A DNA stretch of 64,000 bases from a bacterium (GTDB lineage Bacteria; Cyanobacteriota; Sericytochromatia; S15B-MN24; UBA4093). The position numbers and the translations under genes were made by a program. Below the pieces are notes generated by a model. That model was not told where the DNA came from. It searched no databases and worked only from the letters and a program-made list of their open reading frames with translations. The first letter of the stretch is position 1. Each line of letters begins with the position of its first letter. The stretch spans positions 310,001 through 374,000 of the forward strand of contig JAGIBK010000004.1 of NCBI GenBank assembly GCA_017744355.1, given 5' to 3'. Positions 51,980 through 61,354 of the stretch are shown here, piece after piece.

Positions 51980-52870
51980 ATGGCAGGCTTCGGCTTCGAC
52001 GACGTGATCAAGCTGTTTCTGAGCATCGCCGTGCCGGTGATGATGATCAGCATCGGCATCCACCTGGGGCGCGGCGAAGTCATCGCGCTGTGGCGCAGAC
52101 CCGGGCTGCTCGGACGATCGATCCTCGCGAGCCTCGTCCTCTGCCCGCTCGTCGCTTACCTGCTGACGGCCTGGCTCAAGGCCCCCTTACCCGTCGCGAT
52201 CGGGCTGCTGCTCACCGCCGCCTCCCCCAGCGCGCCGCTCGGCTTCGTCCAGACCTTAAAGGCGCGCGGGGACACGAGCTACGCGGCTGGGATGGTCGCC
52301 ACCCTCGCCGTCCTCACGATCGTGAGCATGCCGCTCACCGTCTGGGCCGCCATCGGAACACCCCGCCTCCCGCTCGAGAGCGTCTTTGTCGCCGTGGGCA
52401 CCAAAATTCTCCTGCCCCTGGGCGTCGGCAAGGCGCTACGCGCCCTCTTTCCGCAGATCAGCGCCTCGATCGGGCGGTGGGCACCAGCCGTGATCCCACC
52501 CTTGCTCGCACTGGCCATCCTGGCGATTCTCTTCCGGCACCCGGAGCAACTCGCCATCGGATGGCCCACGGCGCTGACCATGCTCTTCGTGGCGCTCGCA
52601 AACATCGCGATCGGCTACGCCCTGGGAGGCCCCCCGCCCCACCTACGGCTCTCGTTGAGCCTGCTCTGCGGCTTTCGTAACGCGGCCGTCCCCATGATGC
52701 TCGTCGTCCCCTACGTGCCGCAGGCGCTCCTGCCCATCGCCATCTTCGGGGTCCTCTCGGCGTTCCTCTCCTTCGGCTTCGCGACCATCTGGCGCAAGAG
52801 GCATCCCCAGGCCCTAGGCATCACCCTGCTGCCCGAGAAGACCCGCAAGAAAACGCGCCCTCACCGCTGA
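51980..52870 (+). CDS. BASS-family (bile acid:Na+ symporter-like) transporter
   Basis: A 296-residue inner-membrane protein with nine to ten hydrophobic segments. ISIGIHLGRGEV near the N-terminus and LTAASPSAPLGFVQTLKARGD in the core are the sodium-site regions of BASS/SBF-like transporters; FRNAAVPMMLVVPYV mirrors the second crossing helix. Family members import organic anions such as bile acids or pyruvate with Na+. GAGGGGG precedes ATG 51980. No metabolic partner is adjacent, so the substrate cannot be inferred. It converges on the next gene with a 5-base gap. Confidence 0.82.
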   Translation: MAGFGFDDVIKLFLSIAVPVMMISIGIHLGRGEVIALWRRPGLLGRSILASLVLCPLVAYLLTAWLKAPLPVAIGLLLTAASPSAPLGFVQTLKARGDTSYAAGMVATLAVLTIVSMPLTVWAAIGTPRLPLESVFVAVGTKILLPLGVGKALRALFPQISASIGRWAPAVIPPLLALAILAILFRHPEQLAIGWPTALTMLFVALANIAIGYALGGPPPHLRLSLSLLCGFRNAAVPMMLVVPYVPQALLPIAIFGVLSAFLSFGFATIWRKRHPQALGITLLPEKTRKKTRPHR

Positions 52871-52875
52871 GGGCC

Positions 52876-53859
52876 TCAGCGACGCGCTGGGGCGCCGGGC
52901 CGGACGATGCAGCGGAAGCCGATGTGGCTGCTGGCCGAGTCCACCATCTGCGGCGAGCGCGCCGCCGGCCGGTAGCGGAAGCAGTAGTTGGCCGCACAGA
53001 GGTGCGAGCCACCCTTGAGAACCTTGCGCGGGATGCGGATGTGCGGCTGGCAGCGGTCCATGCTGTGGTGCTTGGAGCCGCCGCGCGGGTTCTGCGGGAT
53101 GCAGCAGGCCTTGACGGGCTTGTCCGGGTGGCGCTCGGAGAACCAGGTCTCGGTCCACTCCCAGACGTTGCCTGCCATGTCGAACAGACCGTAGCCGTTG
53201 GGGGGAAACATCCCCACCGGGGTGGTCCCCTCGAGGCCGAGGGGGCGATCGTGCTGCCACGGAAACTCGCCCACCCAGAAGTTGGCGAGCATCTTGCCCT
53301 CGGGTCGCAGCTCGTCGCCCCAGATGTAATCGGCCCCCTCGATCCCGCCGCGGGCGGCGCGCTCCCATTCGGCCTCGGTGGGCAGGGCCTTGCCCGCCCA
53401 TCGCGCGTAGGCCTCGGCGTCCTCGTAGGCGACGTGCAGCACCGGGTGGGTATCCCCCGCGATCGCGGACCCGGGGCCGAAGGGATGACGCCATGAGGCC
53501 CCCGGCACGTAGGCCCACCAGTTGCGCCAGTCGGCGATGTTCACCTGGCCTGCGGGCTTGCGAAAGACCATCGAGCCTGGCACCAGCAGCTCCGGCTTGG
53601 CCCCCGGGTAGTGAGCCGGGTTGAGGGGGCGCTCGGCGACCGTCACGTAGCCCGTCTCCTCCACGAAGCGCGCGAAGGCGGCGTTGGTCACGGTGGTGGC
53701 GTCCATCCAGAAGCCGTCCACGTACACCGGCTGAGCGGGAGCCTCCTCGGGGTAGTGGCGATCGGACCCCATCGTGAAAGTACCGGCCGGCACCCAGACC
53801 ATCCCGGCGTCGGGAGGATCGCCATGCGAAGGGCGTGAGTTCGGCGTGTTGACCTGCAT
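52876..53859 (-). CDS. Formylglycine-generating enzyme (sulfatase-modifying factor)
   Basis: A 327-residue FGE-sulfatase-domain protein. MVWVPAGTFTMGSD opens the domain, and ALPTEAEWERAARGG and GLFDMAGNVWEWTETW are family hallmarks. The copper-binding Cys pair of true FGEs is intact in GGSHLCAANYCFRYRPAARS, and GFRC closes the fold. FGE oxidises the Cys of the CxPxR motif in sulfatases to formylglycine. No signal peptide, as usual in prokaryotes. GAGGAGG precedes ATG 53859. No sulfatase lies in the window, so its client is elsewhere. Confidence 0.92.
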   Translation of the reverse strand: MQVNTPNSRPSHGDPPDAGMVWVPAGTFTMGSDRHYPEEAPAQPVYVDGFWMDATTVTNAAFARFVEETGYVTVAERPLNPAHYPGAKPELLVPGSMVFRKPAGQVNIADWRNWWAYVPGASWRHPFGPGSAIAGDTHPVLHVAYEDAEAYARWAGKALPTEAEWERAARGGIEGADYIWGDELRPEGKMLANFWVGEFPWQHDRPLGLEGTTPVGMFPPNGYGLFDMAGNVWEWTETWFSERHPDKPVKACCIPQNPRGGSKHHSMDRCQPHIRIPRKVLKGGSHLCAANYCFRYRPAARSPQMVDSASSHIGFRCIVRPGAPARR

Positions 53860-54005
53860 AGCCCCTCCTCGGGGAATCGCGAAAGATGGCGCGCTCAGGC
53901 GCTCCTGCGCCCGTTCCCATCCATGGGGCAAAGGGGGCGAAAGGGCCTCGTACACACTCGACGAATCGCTTCGCGGGGGCGCACGAAGGCCCTCTTTTAT
54001 TACTA

Positions 54006-54034
54006 TTGCAAATGAGAATGACTTGCATTATCAT
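54006..54034 (+). promoter_or_regulatory. Fur-box-like promoter of the heme uptake operon
   Basis: TTGCAA (54006-54011), a 17-bp spacer and TATCAT (54029-54034) form a sigma-70-type promoter. It is overlapped by an AT-rich dyad TGAGAAT-N7-ATTATCA (54013-54033) that closely resembles the Fur consensus built from TGATAAT/ATTATCA. Iron-bound Fur here would block RNA polymerase. It lies 65 bases before the receptor ATG. Confidence 0.75.
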
Positions 54035-54098
54035 GAGCGCGCTTGCCCGGTTCGGGCTCACGCCGCCCCTTTCGAGCCCCTTCGGAGATGGACCCACG

Positions 54099-56081
54099 AT
54101 GCCCCGCACACCTGAGACGCACCGCACTGAACGCCTGAACGCGACCATCCGGCACCTGCCCTCGCTCCTCGCGCTCGGGGCCGTGCTTGCGAGCGCCCCC
54201 GTCCTCGCCAAGCCCGCGAGCGCAGCCCCCGAAGACGACGTGCACCGCCTGAACGAGATCGTCGTGACCGGCACCCGCACCGAGCGCCGGGTGGGCGATG
54301 CCCCGGTCGCCACCGAGGTGATCCGCCGGTCCGAGATCGAAGCCTCGGGCGCCCGGACCGCCGCCGAACTCCTGAGCGCCCATGTGGGCCTCGACGTGAC
54401 CAGCTCGCAGTTCGGCCAGGGGATCCGCATCCAGGGCCTCGACCCCGAGCACGTCCTGGTCTTCGTGGACGGCAAGCGCGTCAGCGGCCGCAGCAACGGG
54501 GTGGTCGACCTCAGCCGCTTCTCGGCCGCCGAGCTCGAGCGCATCGAGATCGTGCGGGGCGCCTCGTCGGCCCTCTACGGCTCGGAGGCCATGGGCGGGG
54601 TCATCAACCTCATCACCCGGCAGGCCAAGCAGCCCCTCTCCTTCGAGACCCGCGCCATGTATGGCGGCCTCAACACCGTCGATTTGAGCGGCAACCTGGG
54701 CACCCGTCAGGGCGCCTGGGATCACCTCATCACGACCCGCTTCCAGCGCCGGGACGCCTTCGACCTGCGGCCCGAGACAATCGGCACCACCGGCAACGCG
54801 TTCCAAGAGATCAACCTGGGCGATCGCCTGGACCTGCGCCTCTCGGAGACCCTCTCGCTCAAGGGCCAGCTCAGCTACCTCAACCGCGAGCAGCACGGGG
54901 TCGACTCCAACGACGCGGGGGCCGTCTTCGACCGCACCACCCGCACCGAGAACTTCTCGGGCTCGCTCGAACCCGAGTGGATCCTGAGCGACACCTCCAA
55001 GCTGCGCGTGACGGGCTACTACAACCTGTTCCGCGACCAGTTCCTGCAGGACCAGCGCAACGCGACCGCCCTCGACCAGTACCAGGAGACCCGCGACCAG
55101 CTCTTCCAGCTCGGCACCCAGCACGAGGCGCTCCTCGGCGATCGCCACCGCCTGACCACCGGCGCAGAGATCGCCTACGAGCAGCTCGACACCGAGCGCC
55201 TTGCGAGCGGCACCGGCAACCGCGTGCGCGGCGCCCTCTACGCCCAGGACGAGTGGACGCTGCTCGACGCCCCGCGCCTGATCCTGGTGCCCGGCCTGCG
55301 CGCCGACCAGGACTCGCGCTACGGCAATACCCTCAACCCCAAGATCTCGGCGCGCCTGGACCCGCTCGACACCCTCACCCTGCGCGCGAGCCACGGCTAC
55401 GGCTTCAGGGCCCCCGACTTCAAAGAGCTCGCCATGCGCTTCCAGAACCCCTCGGTGGGCTACGAGGTCGTCGGCAACCCGGCCCTCAAGCCCGAGCACG
55501 CGCGCAGCTACAACGTGGGCCTGGAGTACCGCCCCGCGAGCTGGTCGGCCTTCTCGCTGAACCTGTTCCGCAACGAGCTCACCGACATGATCCAGACCCA
55601 GCTCCAGAGCGCCAACACCGCAGGCAGCCTCTCGCAGCACCTCTACGTCAACATCGCCTCGGCCACGACCCAGGGCGTGGAGGCCTCGTGGCGCCTGCGG
55701 CCGCTAAGCGGCCTGACGCTCGAGCCCGGCTACACCTTCACCGACGCCCAGGACCTCCAGAAAGAGCGCCCCCTCTCGGGCCGCGCCCAGCACCTCGGCA
55801 GCCTGGTCGTCCAGTACCAGCACGATCCGCTGGGCCTGACCGCCTTCAGCCGGGCGACCTTCTCCGGTCGGCGCCCCTTCTATACCGACGGCAACGGCAA
55901 CGTCGTCGAGCAAGCCATCTGGACGCCCCAGTACGCGACGCTCGATCTGCGCGTGTCGAAGACCGTCACCTCCCAGGTGAGCCTCTTCGTCCAGGGCCAG
56001 AACCTGCTCGACGCCTGGGACCCGCTCTACTTGCCCCTCCAACCCCGCACCATCCTGGGTGGCGTCTCGGCGCGCTTCTAG
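54099..56081 (+). CDS. TonB-dependent outer-membrane receptor (heme)
   Basis: A 660-residue receptor. After a signal peptide (LLALGAVLASAPVLAKPASA) comes a TonB box-like region LNEIVVTGTRTERR, the plug domain (PVATEVIRRSEIEASGARTA, IQGLDPEHVLVFVDGKRVSG, VRGASSALYGSEAMGGVINL) and a 22-strand barrel ending in a final aromatic FSARF-type residue (GGVSARF). The barrel carries YGFRAPDFKELAMRF, like the FRAP segment of heme receptors. Downstream genes make heme the likely ligand. It is the first gene of the operon after the Fur-like site. Confidence 0.93.
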   Translation: MPRTPETHRTERLNATIRHLPSLLALGAVLASAPVLAKPASAAPEDDVHRLNEIVVTGTRTERRVGDAPVATEVIRRSEIEASGARTAAELLSAHVGLDVTSSQFGQGIRIQGLDPEHVLVFVDGKRVSGRSNGVVDLSRFSAAELERIEIVRGASSALYGSEAMGGVINLITRQAKQPLSFETRAMYGGLNTVDLSGNLGTRQGAWDHLITTRFQRRDAFDLRPETIGTTGNAFQEINLGDRLDLRLSETLSLKGQLSYLNREQHGVDSNDAGAVFDRTTRTENFSGSLEPEWILSDTSKLRVTGYYNLFRDQFLQDQRNATALDQYQETRDQLFQLGTQHEALLGDRHRLTTGAEIAYEQLDTERLASGTGNRVRGALYAQDEWTLLDAPRLILVPGLRADQDSRYGNTLNPKISARLDPLDTLTLRASHGYGFRAPDFKELAMRFQNPSVGYEVVGNPALKPEHARSYNVGLEYRPASWSAFSLNLFRNELTDMIQTQLQSANTAGSLSQHLYVNIASATTQGVEASWRLRPLSGLTLEPGYTFTDAQDLQKERPLSGRAQHLGSLVVQYQHDPLGLTAFSRATFSGRRPFYTDGNGNVVEQAIWTPQYATLDLRVSKTVTSQVSLFVQGQNLLDAWDPLYLPLQPRTILGGVSARF

Positions 56082-56110
56082 CGCCCGCCCCCTTTTCTGG
56101 AGACAGCACG

Positions 56111-57706
56111 ATGATCCGATCCGCCCTACTGCCTTCGCGCGCCGTGGCCCTCGCCTCGGCCCTCTTGCTCAGCCTCGCCGGCTGTGCCCCCAGCCTCGCG
56201 CCCAACCAGACCGGCCAGAACACGGCCGGCAACAACGCCGGCGGCACCGACCAAGACAAGAGCAGCACCCAGACCGACGCCAACGGGCTCTCGACGACGC
56301 GGATCAACGCGCCGTCGGACACGGAGTGGACCTACTACGACTTCGACGCCAAGCGCGTGGTCGAAGCCTCGAGCCCCAGCTGGGACCTGGCCTTCCAGAC
56401 CACCAACATCAAGAGCAACGGCGGCATCAACGGCACCGGCGGCGTGAAGGTCGCGCGGCTGAGCGCCGACTTCGACGGCCTCAAGGACGCGCCGGCGAGC
56501 GGCTACAAGACGGACGCCGAGGACTCGGACGATGCCGACACCAAGCCGGACTACGCCTTTGCGACTGACGGCGGGTGGTACGACTACAACAGCACGACGC
56601 ACGTCGTCACGCCCAAGAACGTCGTCTACGTCGTTCGCACCACCGAGGGGCGGTACGTCAAGCTCCAGATGACGAAGTACTACGACGACGCCGGTACTTC
56701 GCGCTTCCCCACCTTCAAGTGGGCCCAGGTGAACGCCCCCGAAGAGATCCCCGCCAACACCACGGTGGTGGATGCTTCGGCCGGCTACGCCTACGTCAGC
56801 CTCGCGAACGGCGTGGTCTCGGTGTCGGCCTCGGCGAGCAGCAACGCCTGGGACCTGGCGTTCAAGGGGATGAACATCCTGACCAACAGCGGCACCAGCG
56901 GCGGCGGCCAGGGCGGTGCGGTCGTCGGGCCGACCACTTCGAGCTTCGACGCGCTCACCCAGGCGAACTCCTTCGGCTACGGCGCCGACACGGTGCTGCC
57001 CGCGAGCGGCGCGCCCGGCTCGGTGCCGAGCACGGGGAACGCCGTCCTGAGCGCCTGGTGGAACTACAACAGCGCGAACCACACCGTCAGCCCCAAGGAC
57101 CGGGTCTACTTCGTCCGCACCGCGACCGGTGGCTACGCCAAGCTCAAGATCGAGGCTTATCTCAACAAGAGCGGCCGGTACGCCATCAAGTTCCTGCCCC
57201 TCGCCTCGACGGCGACGGTGCAGACGACCAACCTCACCGTCGACACCGCCCAGGTTTCGAGTCAGCCCCAGGCCTGGAGCTACTTCCACTTCCGCTCGGG
57301 GACCAAGACCCTCGAAGTCGCCACCGCCTCGACGCCTCCTGCTCAGTGGGACATCGCCTTCAACCGGCTCACCATCAAGACCAACAGCGGCGTCAACGCA
57401 ACGAACGGCGGCAAGGCCGGAGCCGTCGAGCTCAACACCGCCGTGCTCGCGGACGTGACGAGCATCCCCGCGGGTCCCTTCCTGGCCGATGCTCCGACCG
57501 ACTATTTCGTGTCGGCGAGCAGCACCGTCTCCGTGAACTTCAACCCCGCCTTCCAGCACGCCTTCCTGCACACCGGCGCCCCCGCGGTGGACCCCGGCAA
57601 GACCTTCGTTTTCCGGACGGCGGACGGCGAGTACGTGAAGCTCAAGCTTACGACCTACTCCTATAACCCCACCCCTCGTAACCTCACCTTCGACTGGTCC
57701 TTCTAG
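56111..57706 (+). CDS. hmuY: HmuY-type heme-binding lipoprotein with three tandem HmuY domains
   Basis: A 531-residue lipoprotein (lipobox SLAGC, Cys25). Three HmuY-like units follow, recognisable by the aromatic strand, then WDxAF and a TNSG/SNGG loop before a Gly-rich turn: WTYYDFDAKRVVEASS with WDLAFQTTNIKSNGG; YAYVSLANGVVSVSAS with WDLAFKGMNILTNSG; and WSYFHFRSGTKTLEVA with WDIAFNRLTIKTNSG. Known HmuY proteins have one such domain and pass heme to the receptor. The start at 56111 follows GGAG. Its position between receptor and TonB fits surface heme capture. Confidence 0.87.
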   Translation: MIRSALLPSRAVALASALLLSLAGCAPSLAPNQTGQNTAGNNAGGTDQDKSSTQTDANGLSTTRINAPSDTEWTYYDFDAKRVVEASSPSWDLAFQTTNIKSNGGINGTGGVKVARLSADFDGLKDAPASGYKTDAEDSDDADTKPDYAFATDGGWYDYNSTTHVVTPKNVVYVVRTTEGRYVKLQMTKYYDDAGTSRFPTFKWAQVNAPEEIPANTTVVDASAGYAYVSLANGVVSVSASASSNAWDLAFKGMNILTNSGTSGGGQGGAVVGPTTSSFDALTQANSFGYGADTVLPASGAPGSVPSTGNAVLSAWWNYNSANHTVSPKDRVYFVRTATGGYAKLKIEAYLNKSGRYAIKFLPLASTATVQTTNLTVDTAQVSSQPQAWSYFHFRSGTKTLEVATASTPPAQWDIAFNRLTIKTNSGVNATNGGKAGAVELNTAVLADVTSIPAGPFLADAPTDYFVSASSTVSVNFNPAFQHAFLHTGAPAVDPGKTFVFRTADGEYVKLKLTTYSYNPTPRNLTFDWSF

Positions 57707-57736
57707 GGCCCGATCGCGACCGGGAGAGACGCTCAA

Positions 57737-58501
57737 ATGGCGGTGATGACCCTGCATCGAACCGACACGAGGCCCAAGGCTCGCCCCTTCGGGGGAGCCG
57801 TGGCGCTCTCGGTCACGGTCCATGCAATCTTGCTCGGGGTGGCGGCGCTTGGAAATGGCCACCACGCCACTCCCCGGCCCGAGCTGGTCCCCATCGCCGT
57901 CACCCTCGCCGATCTCCCGGCCGCAAAGCCGGTCATCCCCCAGGTGAAGCCTCGGCAAGCCCCGGCACCCGCCAAGGCCCTCGCGGCCCCGCAACGGGCT
58001 GTGGCGGCCAAGGCCGCGCCGAAGCCGGTCGCGGATGCCCTCGCACCGGCAACCCCCACAGCCTCGGCCTCAACGGCGCTGCCCGTCGCCGTGGCGCTTT
58101 CGAGCGCCACGGAAGCCGCGCCCGCAAGCGATGCGTCCGCCCCCTTCAGCGACGCGATCGGGGCCTCCGGCGCGAGCGATGCGGCAGGCGAGCAGGCGAG
58201 CAGTCCCGATCTCGGATCGCTGCGCGATCGCTACCTCGCCACCCTGCGCGCGCGGCTCGAAGCCAAGAAGCGCACGCCGCGCAGCGAGCTCGAAGGTACG
58301 GTCTACGTGCGCTTCCAGGTCGCCCGCGACGGGGCGGCGACCGACATCACCCTCTTCGGCGGCTCCCGTGAGCCCGACCTGCGGGCCGCGGCCCTCGCAT
58401 CCGTCAAGGCGGCCTCTCCCTTCAAGCCCTTGCCCACCGAGCTCTCGGAAGAGGCCCTGACGGTCGAGGTGCCCATCGTGTTCGAACTGGAGGACGAATG
58501 A
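57737..58501 (+). CDS. tonB: TonB energy-transducing protein
   Basis: A 254-residue protein: a single N-terminal membrane helix (GGAVALSVTVHAILLGVAAL), a long Pro/Ala/Lys-rich periplasmic linker (residues 45-150) and a C-terminal TonB domain (SLRDRYLATLRARLEAKKRT, then GTVYVRFQVARDGAATDITL and FKPLPTEL). It carries proton-motive energy to the receptor. ExbB and ExbD are not in the window, so it must borrow them. The final ATGA overlaps hmuT. Confidence 0.92.
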   Translation: MAVMTLHRTDTRPKARPFGGAVALSVTVHAILLGVAALGNGHHATPRPELVPIAVTLADLPAAKPVIPQVKPRQAPAPAKALAAPQRAVAAKAAPKPVADALAPATPTASASTALPVAVALSSATEAAPASDASAPFSDAIGASGASDAAGEQASSPDLGSLRDRYLATLRARLEAKKRTPRSELEGTVYVRFQVARDGAATDITLFGGSREPDLRAAALASVKAASPFKPLPTELSEEALTVEVPIVFELEDE

Positions 58502-59415
58502 AACCGTCAGCACTGAATCCCCGGCGCCTCGCGCGCATCCTCGCGGCGGGCCTGCTGCTCGCCGTCGCGGCCGGCCCCCTGAGCGCCACCCCCGCCCTGG
58601 CCGCCAACAAGGCCCAGGCGGCCACGACCGACAAGGCCCGCGTCGTCACGGTCGGCGGCGGCGTCACCGAGATCGCCTACGCCCTCGGCGCCGGCGCGCA
58701 GGTGGTGGGCGTCGATACCTCGAGCCTCTACCCCAAGGCGGCCACCAAGCTGCCCCAGGTCGGCTACCAGCGCATGCTCTCGACCGAAGGTGTCCTCGCC
58801 CTCAGGCCCACCCTCGCGCTCGTCAGCGAGGACGCGGGCCCTCCCGCCGCCATCGAGCAGCTCAAGGCCGCCGGCGTGAAGCTCGTCTCGGTCACCAACG
58901 ATCACTCGCTCGAAGCCGCCCGCGCGCGGATCACGACCGTCGCCTCGGCTCTCGGCCGCGAGGCGGAGGGCAAGCGCCTGATCGCCACCCTGGACCGCGA
59001 GGCCCAGGCGGCCCTCGCCAAGGCCAAGGCCATGACCGCGCGCCCCAAGGTCCTCTTCATCTTCGCCCACGGCCAGAACGCGGTGAACGTCGGCGGCAAG
59101 GGCACCGCCGCCGACGAGATGATCCGCCTTGCGGGCGGCACCAACGCCCTGAACGAGTTCGGCGGCTACAAGCCCCTCACCGCCGAAGCCGTGGTCAAGG
59201 CGGCCCCCGACGTCATCCTCATCACCGCCATCGGCGCAGGCAGCCTGGGCGGGGTCGACGCCATCCTGCAACTGCCGGGCATCTCGCTGACGCCCGCCGG
59301 CAAGAACCAGCGCGTCGTGACCATGGACGACGTGGAGCTGCTCACCTTCGGCCCCCGCACGGGGCGCGCGATCGCCCAGCTCAACGCCGGCCTGATCGGG
59401 GGTAAGGCGAAATGA
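58498..59415 (+). CDS. hmuT: Heme ABC transporter substrate-binding protein
   Basis: A 305-residue periplasmic binding protein. A signal peptide (LAAGLLLAVAAGPLSATPALA) precedes a class III (TroA/BtuF-like) fold: VVTVGGGVTEIAYALGAGAQ, GYQRMLSTEGVLALRPTL, with the Tyr of GYxRxLxxEG as the likely heme-iron ligand as in HmuT, and a C-terminal TFGPRTGRAIAQL. It hands heme to HmuU. Coupled by four-base overlaps to tonB and hmuU. Confidence 0.93.
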   Translation: MKPSALNPRRLARILAAGLLLAVAAGPLSATPALAANKAQAATTDKARVVTVGGGVTEIAYALGAGAQVVGVDTSSLYPKAATKLPQVGYQRMLSTEGVLALRPTLALVSEDAGPPAAIEQLKAAGVKLVSVTNDHSLEAARARITTVASALGREAEGKRLIATLDREAQAALAKAKAMTARPKVLFIFAHGQNAVNVGGKGTAADEMIRLAGGTNALNEFGGYKPLTAEAVVKAAPDVILITAIGAGSLGGVDAILQLPGISLTPAGKNQRVVTMDDVELLTFGPRTGRAIAQLNAGLIGGKAK

Positions 59416-60512
59416 TCTCGGCCGCCGCCTCGACGGCAAGCGTCCGCGCGATCGCCCCGGACCGTCACGGCCTGCGGGCCCGGGCCGCCCTCGTGGGCCT
59501 CACCGGGCTCCTGGTGGTCGCCGTCTTCGCGGCCATCGGGATCGGCGCACTCGCCATCTCGCCGGGACAGGCGATCGGCATCCTGGCCGAGCGCCTCGGC
59601 CTCGCGGCCTCAGGCAGCGCCGATCCGACGCTCGCAGGCGTCCTGTTCGGCATCCGCTTGCCCCGGGTCCTGCTCGCCGCCGTGATCGGCGCGGGGCTCG
59701 CTGCTGCAGGCGTCGCGATGCAGGGCATCTTCCGCAACCCCCTGGCCGACCCGGGCCTGGTCGGGGTGTCGAGCGGGGCAGCACTCGCCGCCACCGCGGC
59801 CATCGTGCTGGGGCAGGGCCTCGCCTCCCGGCTGCCCCATCCTCTCGGCCTGATGCTCACCCCCGTCGCGGCCTTCGTCGGCAGCGTGCTCACGACCTTC
59901 TTGGTCTGGCGCCTCGCCACGCGCAGCCGCCAGACGGCCCTCACCACCATGCTGCTCGCGGGCATCGCGATCAACGCCATCGCGGGAGCCGGCACCGGCA
60001 TCCTCACCTACATGGCGAGCGACCCGCAGCTGCGTAACGTCACCTTCTGGTCCATGGGCAGCCTGAACGGGGCGACCTGGACCACCCTGGGCATCGTCAC
60101 CCCCTTCGTGGGCCTCACGCTCATCGGGTTGCCCTGGGTCGCGCGGGCCCTCAACGTCATGGCGCTTGGCGAGGCCGACGCACGCCACCTGGGTATCGCC
60201 GTCGAGCGCATCAAGCGCCTGACGATCGTGCTCGCGGCCCTCGCCGTGGGCGCAAGCGTCGCCATGGTCGGCATGATCGGCTTCATCGGCCTGGTCGCAC
60301 CTCACCTGGTCCGCCTGATGCTCGGGCCCGACCACCGCGTCCTCTTGCCCGGCGCAAGCCTCGTCGGCGCCACCCTCCTGGTGCTCGCCGATTTGGCCTC
60401 GCGCGTGGTGGTGGCCCCCGCCGAGCTGCCCATCGGGATCCTCACGGCGTTCCTCGGCGGCCCCTTCTTCCTCTGGCTCCTCTTGAGGGCGCAGAACGGA
60501 GCGACCCGATGA
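59412..60512 (+). CDS. hmuU: Heme ABC transporter permease
   Basis: A 366-residue FecCD-family permease with about ten helices. GIRLPRVLLAAVIGAGLAAA, the GVSSGAALAATAAI loop, the EADARHLGIAVERIK cytoplasmic coupling helix and GFIGLVAPHLVRLMLGPDHR (the family hallmark) are all present. It forms the inner-membrane channel for heme with HmuV. Confidence 0.95.
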   Translation: MISAAASTASVRAIAPDRHGLRARAALVGLTGLLVVAVFAAIGIGALAISPGQAIGILAERLGLAASGSADPTLAGVLFGIRLPRVLLAAVIGAGLAAAGVAMQGIFRNPLADPGLVGVSSGAALAATAAIVLGQGLASRLPHPLGLMLTPVAAFVGSVLTTFLVWRLATRSRQTALTTMLLAGIAINAIAGAGTGILTYMASDPQLRNVTFWSMGSLNGATWTTLGIVTPFVGLTLIGLPWVARALNVMALGEADARHLGIAVERIKRLTIVLAALAVGASVAMVGMIGFIGLVAPHLVRLMLGPDHRVLLPGASLVGATLLVLADLASRVVVAPAELPIGILTAFLGGPFFLWLLLRAQNGATR

Positions 60513-61354
60513 TCCAGGCCACCGGCATCACCGTCCGAGCGAAGCAGCGCTGCTTGCTCGAAAACGTCTCCCTCGAAGCGCAGCCCGGCGAGCTGCTCGT
60601 CATCCTCGGCGCCAACGGGGCGGGCAAGAGCACCCTGCTCAAGACCCTCTCGGGCGAGCGCCGTCCGGAAAACGGCGAGATCCGCATGGCGGGCAAGATG
60701 CTCGACGCCTGGAGCATCGGCGAGCAAGCGCGCATGCGCGCCTTCGTCGCCCAGGAGTCCCCGCTCGACTTCCCCTACCGCGTGCTGGAGGTCGTGCTCA
60801 TGGGTCGGACCCCGCACGTCGTTCGCCGCGAAGGCGAAAGCGACCGGGTCATCGCGACCCGGGCCCTCGAAGCCGTTGGCCTCGAAGGCTTCGAGGACCG
60901 CCGCTACCCTTCCCTCTCGGGAGGCGAGCGCCAGCGCGTGCACCTGGCCCGGGCCCTGGCTCAGGTCTGGGAGCCCTCGCAGGAGCGCTACCTCCTGCTC
61001 GACGAGCCCACCTCGTGGCTCGATCTGGCCCACCAGCACCAGGCCCTCCAGCTGGCCCGGCGCTTCACCCGCGAGGGCGGCGTCGCCGTCGCGGTCCTCC
61101 ACGACCTCAACCTGGCCGCGCAGTACGCCGACCGGATCCTGCTGCTCAAGGCAGGGCGGCTCCTGGCCTGCGGCGCGGTGCGCGAGGTCCTCACCCCCGA
61201 AAACATCCGCGGCACGTACGGTGTCGAAGCCGCCGTGATCCCGCATCCTCACCTTGACGTTCCCCTCATCGTGCCGCTTGCCGGACACGACCTCCACGAA
61301 AGCGAGAACCCCCATGTCAAGCCAACTGACCCTCGACCCCTCCAATCTGCTTGA
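60509..61354 (+). CDS. hmuV: Heme ABC transporter ATPase
   Basis: A 281-residue ATPase. Walker A is GANGAGKSTLLKTL, the signature LSGGERQRVHLARAL, Walker B YLLLDEPTSWLDLAHQ and the switch His VLHDLNLAAQYAD. The VHLARALAQ string and the SGE-R-RPENGEI segment match HmuV/HemV. It overlaps hmuU by four bases and hmuS by 41. Confidence 0.94.
   Translation: MIQATGITVRAKQRCLLENVSLEAQPGELLVILGANGAGKSTLLKTLSGERRPENGEIRMAGKMLDAWSIGEQARMRAFVAQESPLDFPYRVLEVVLMGRTPHVVRREGESDRVIATRALEAVGLEGFEDRRYPSLSGGERQRVHLARALAQVWEPSQERYLLLDEPTSWLDLAHQHQALQLARRFTREGGVAVAVLHDLNLAAQYADRILLLKAGRLLACGAVREVLTPENIRGTYGVEAAVIPHPHLDVPLIVPLAGHDLHESENPHVKPTDPRPLQSA

Noticed and set aside
54977..56110. Long upstream extension of the HmuY frame inside the receptor gene
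   Set aside because: It is an Arg/Pro-rich shadow of the receptor gene; a ribosome site, signal peptide and lipobox all begin at 56111.
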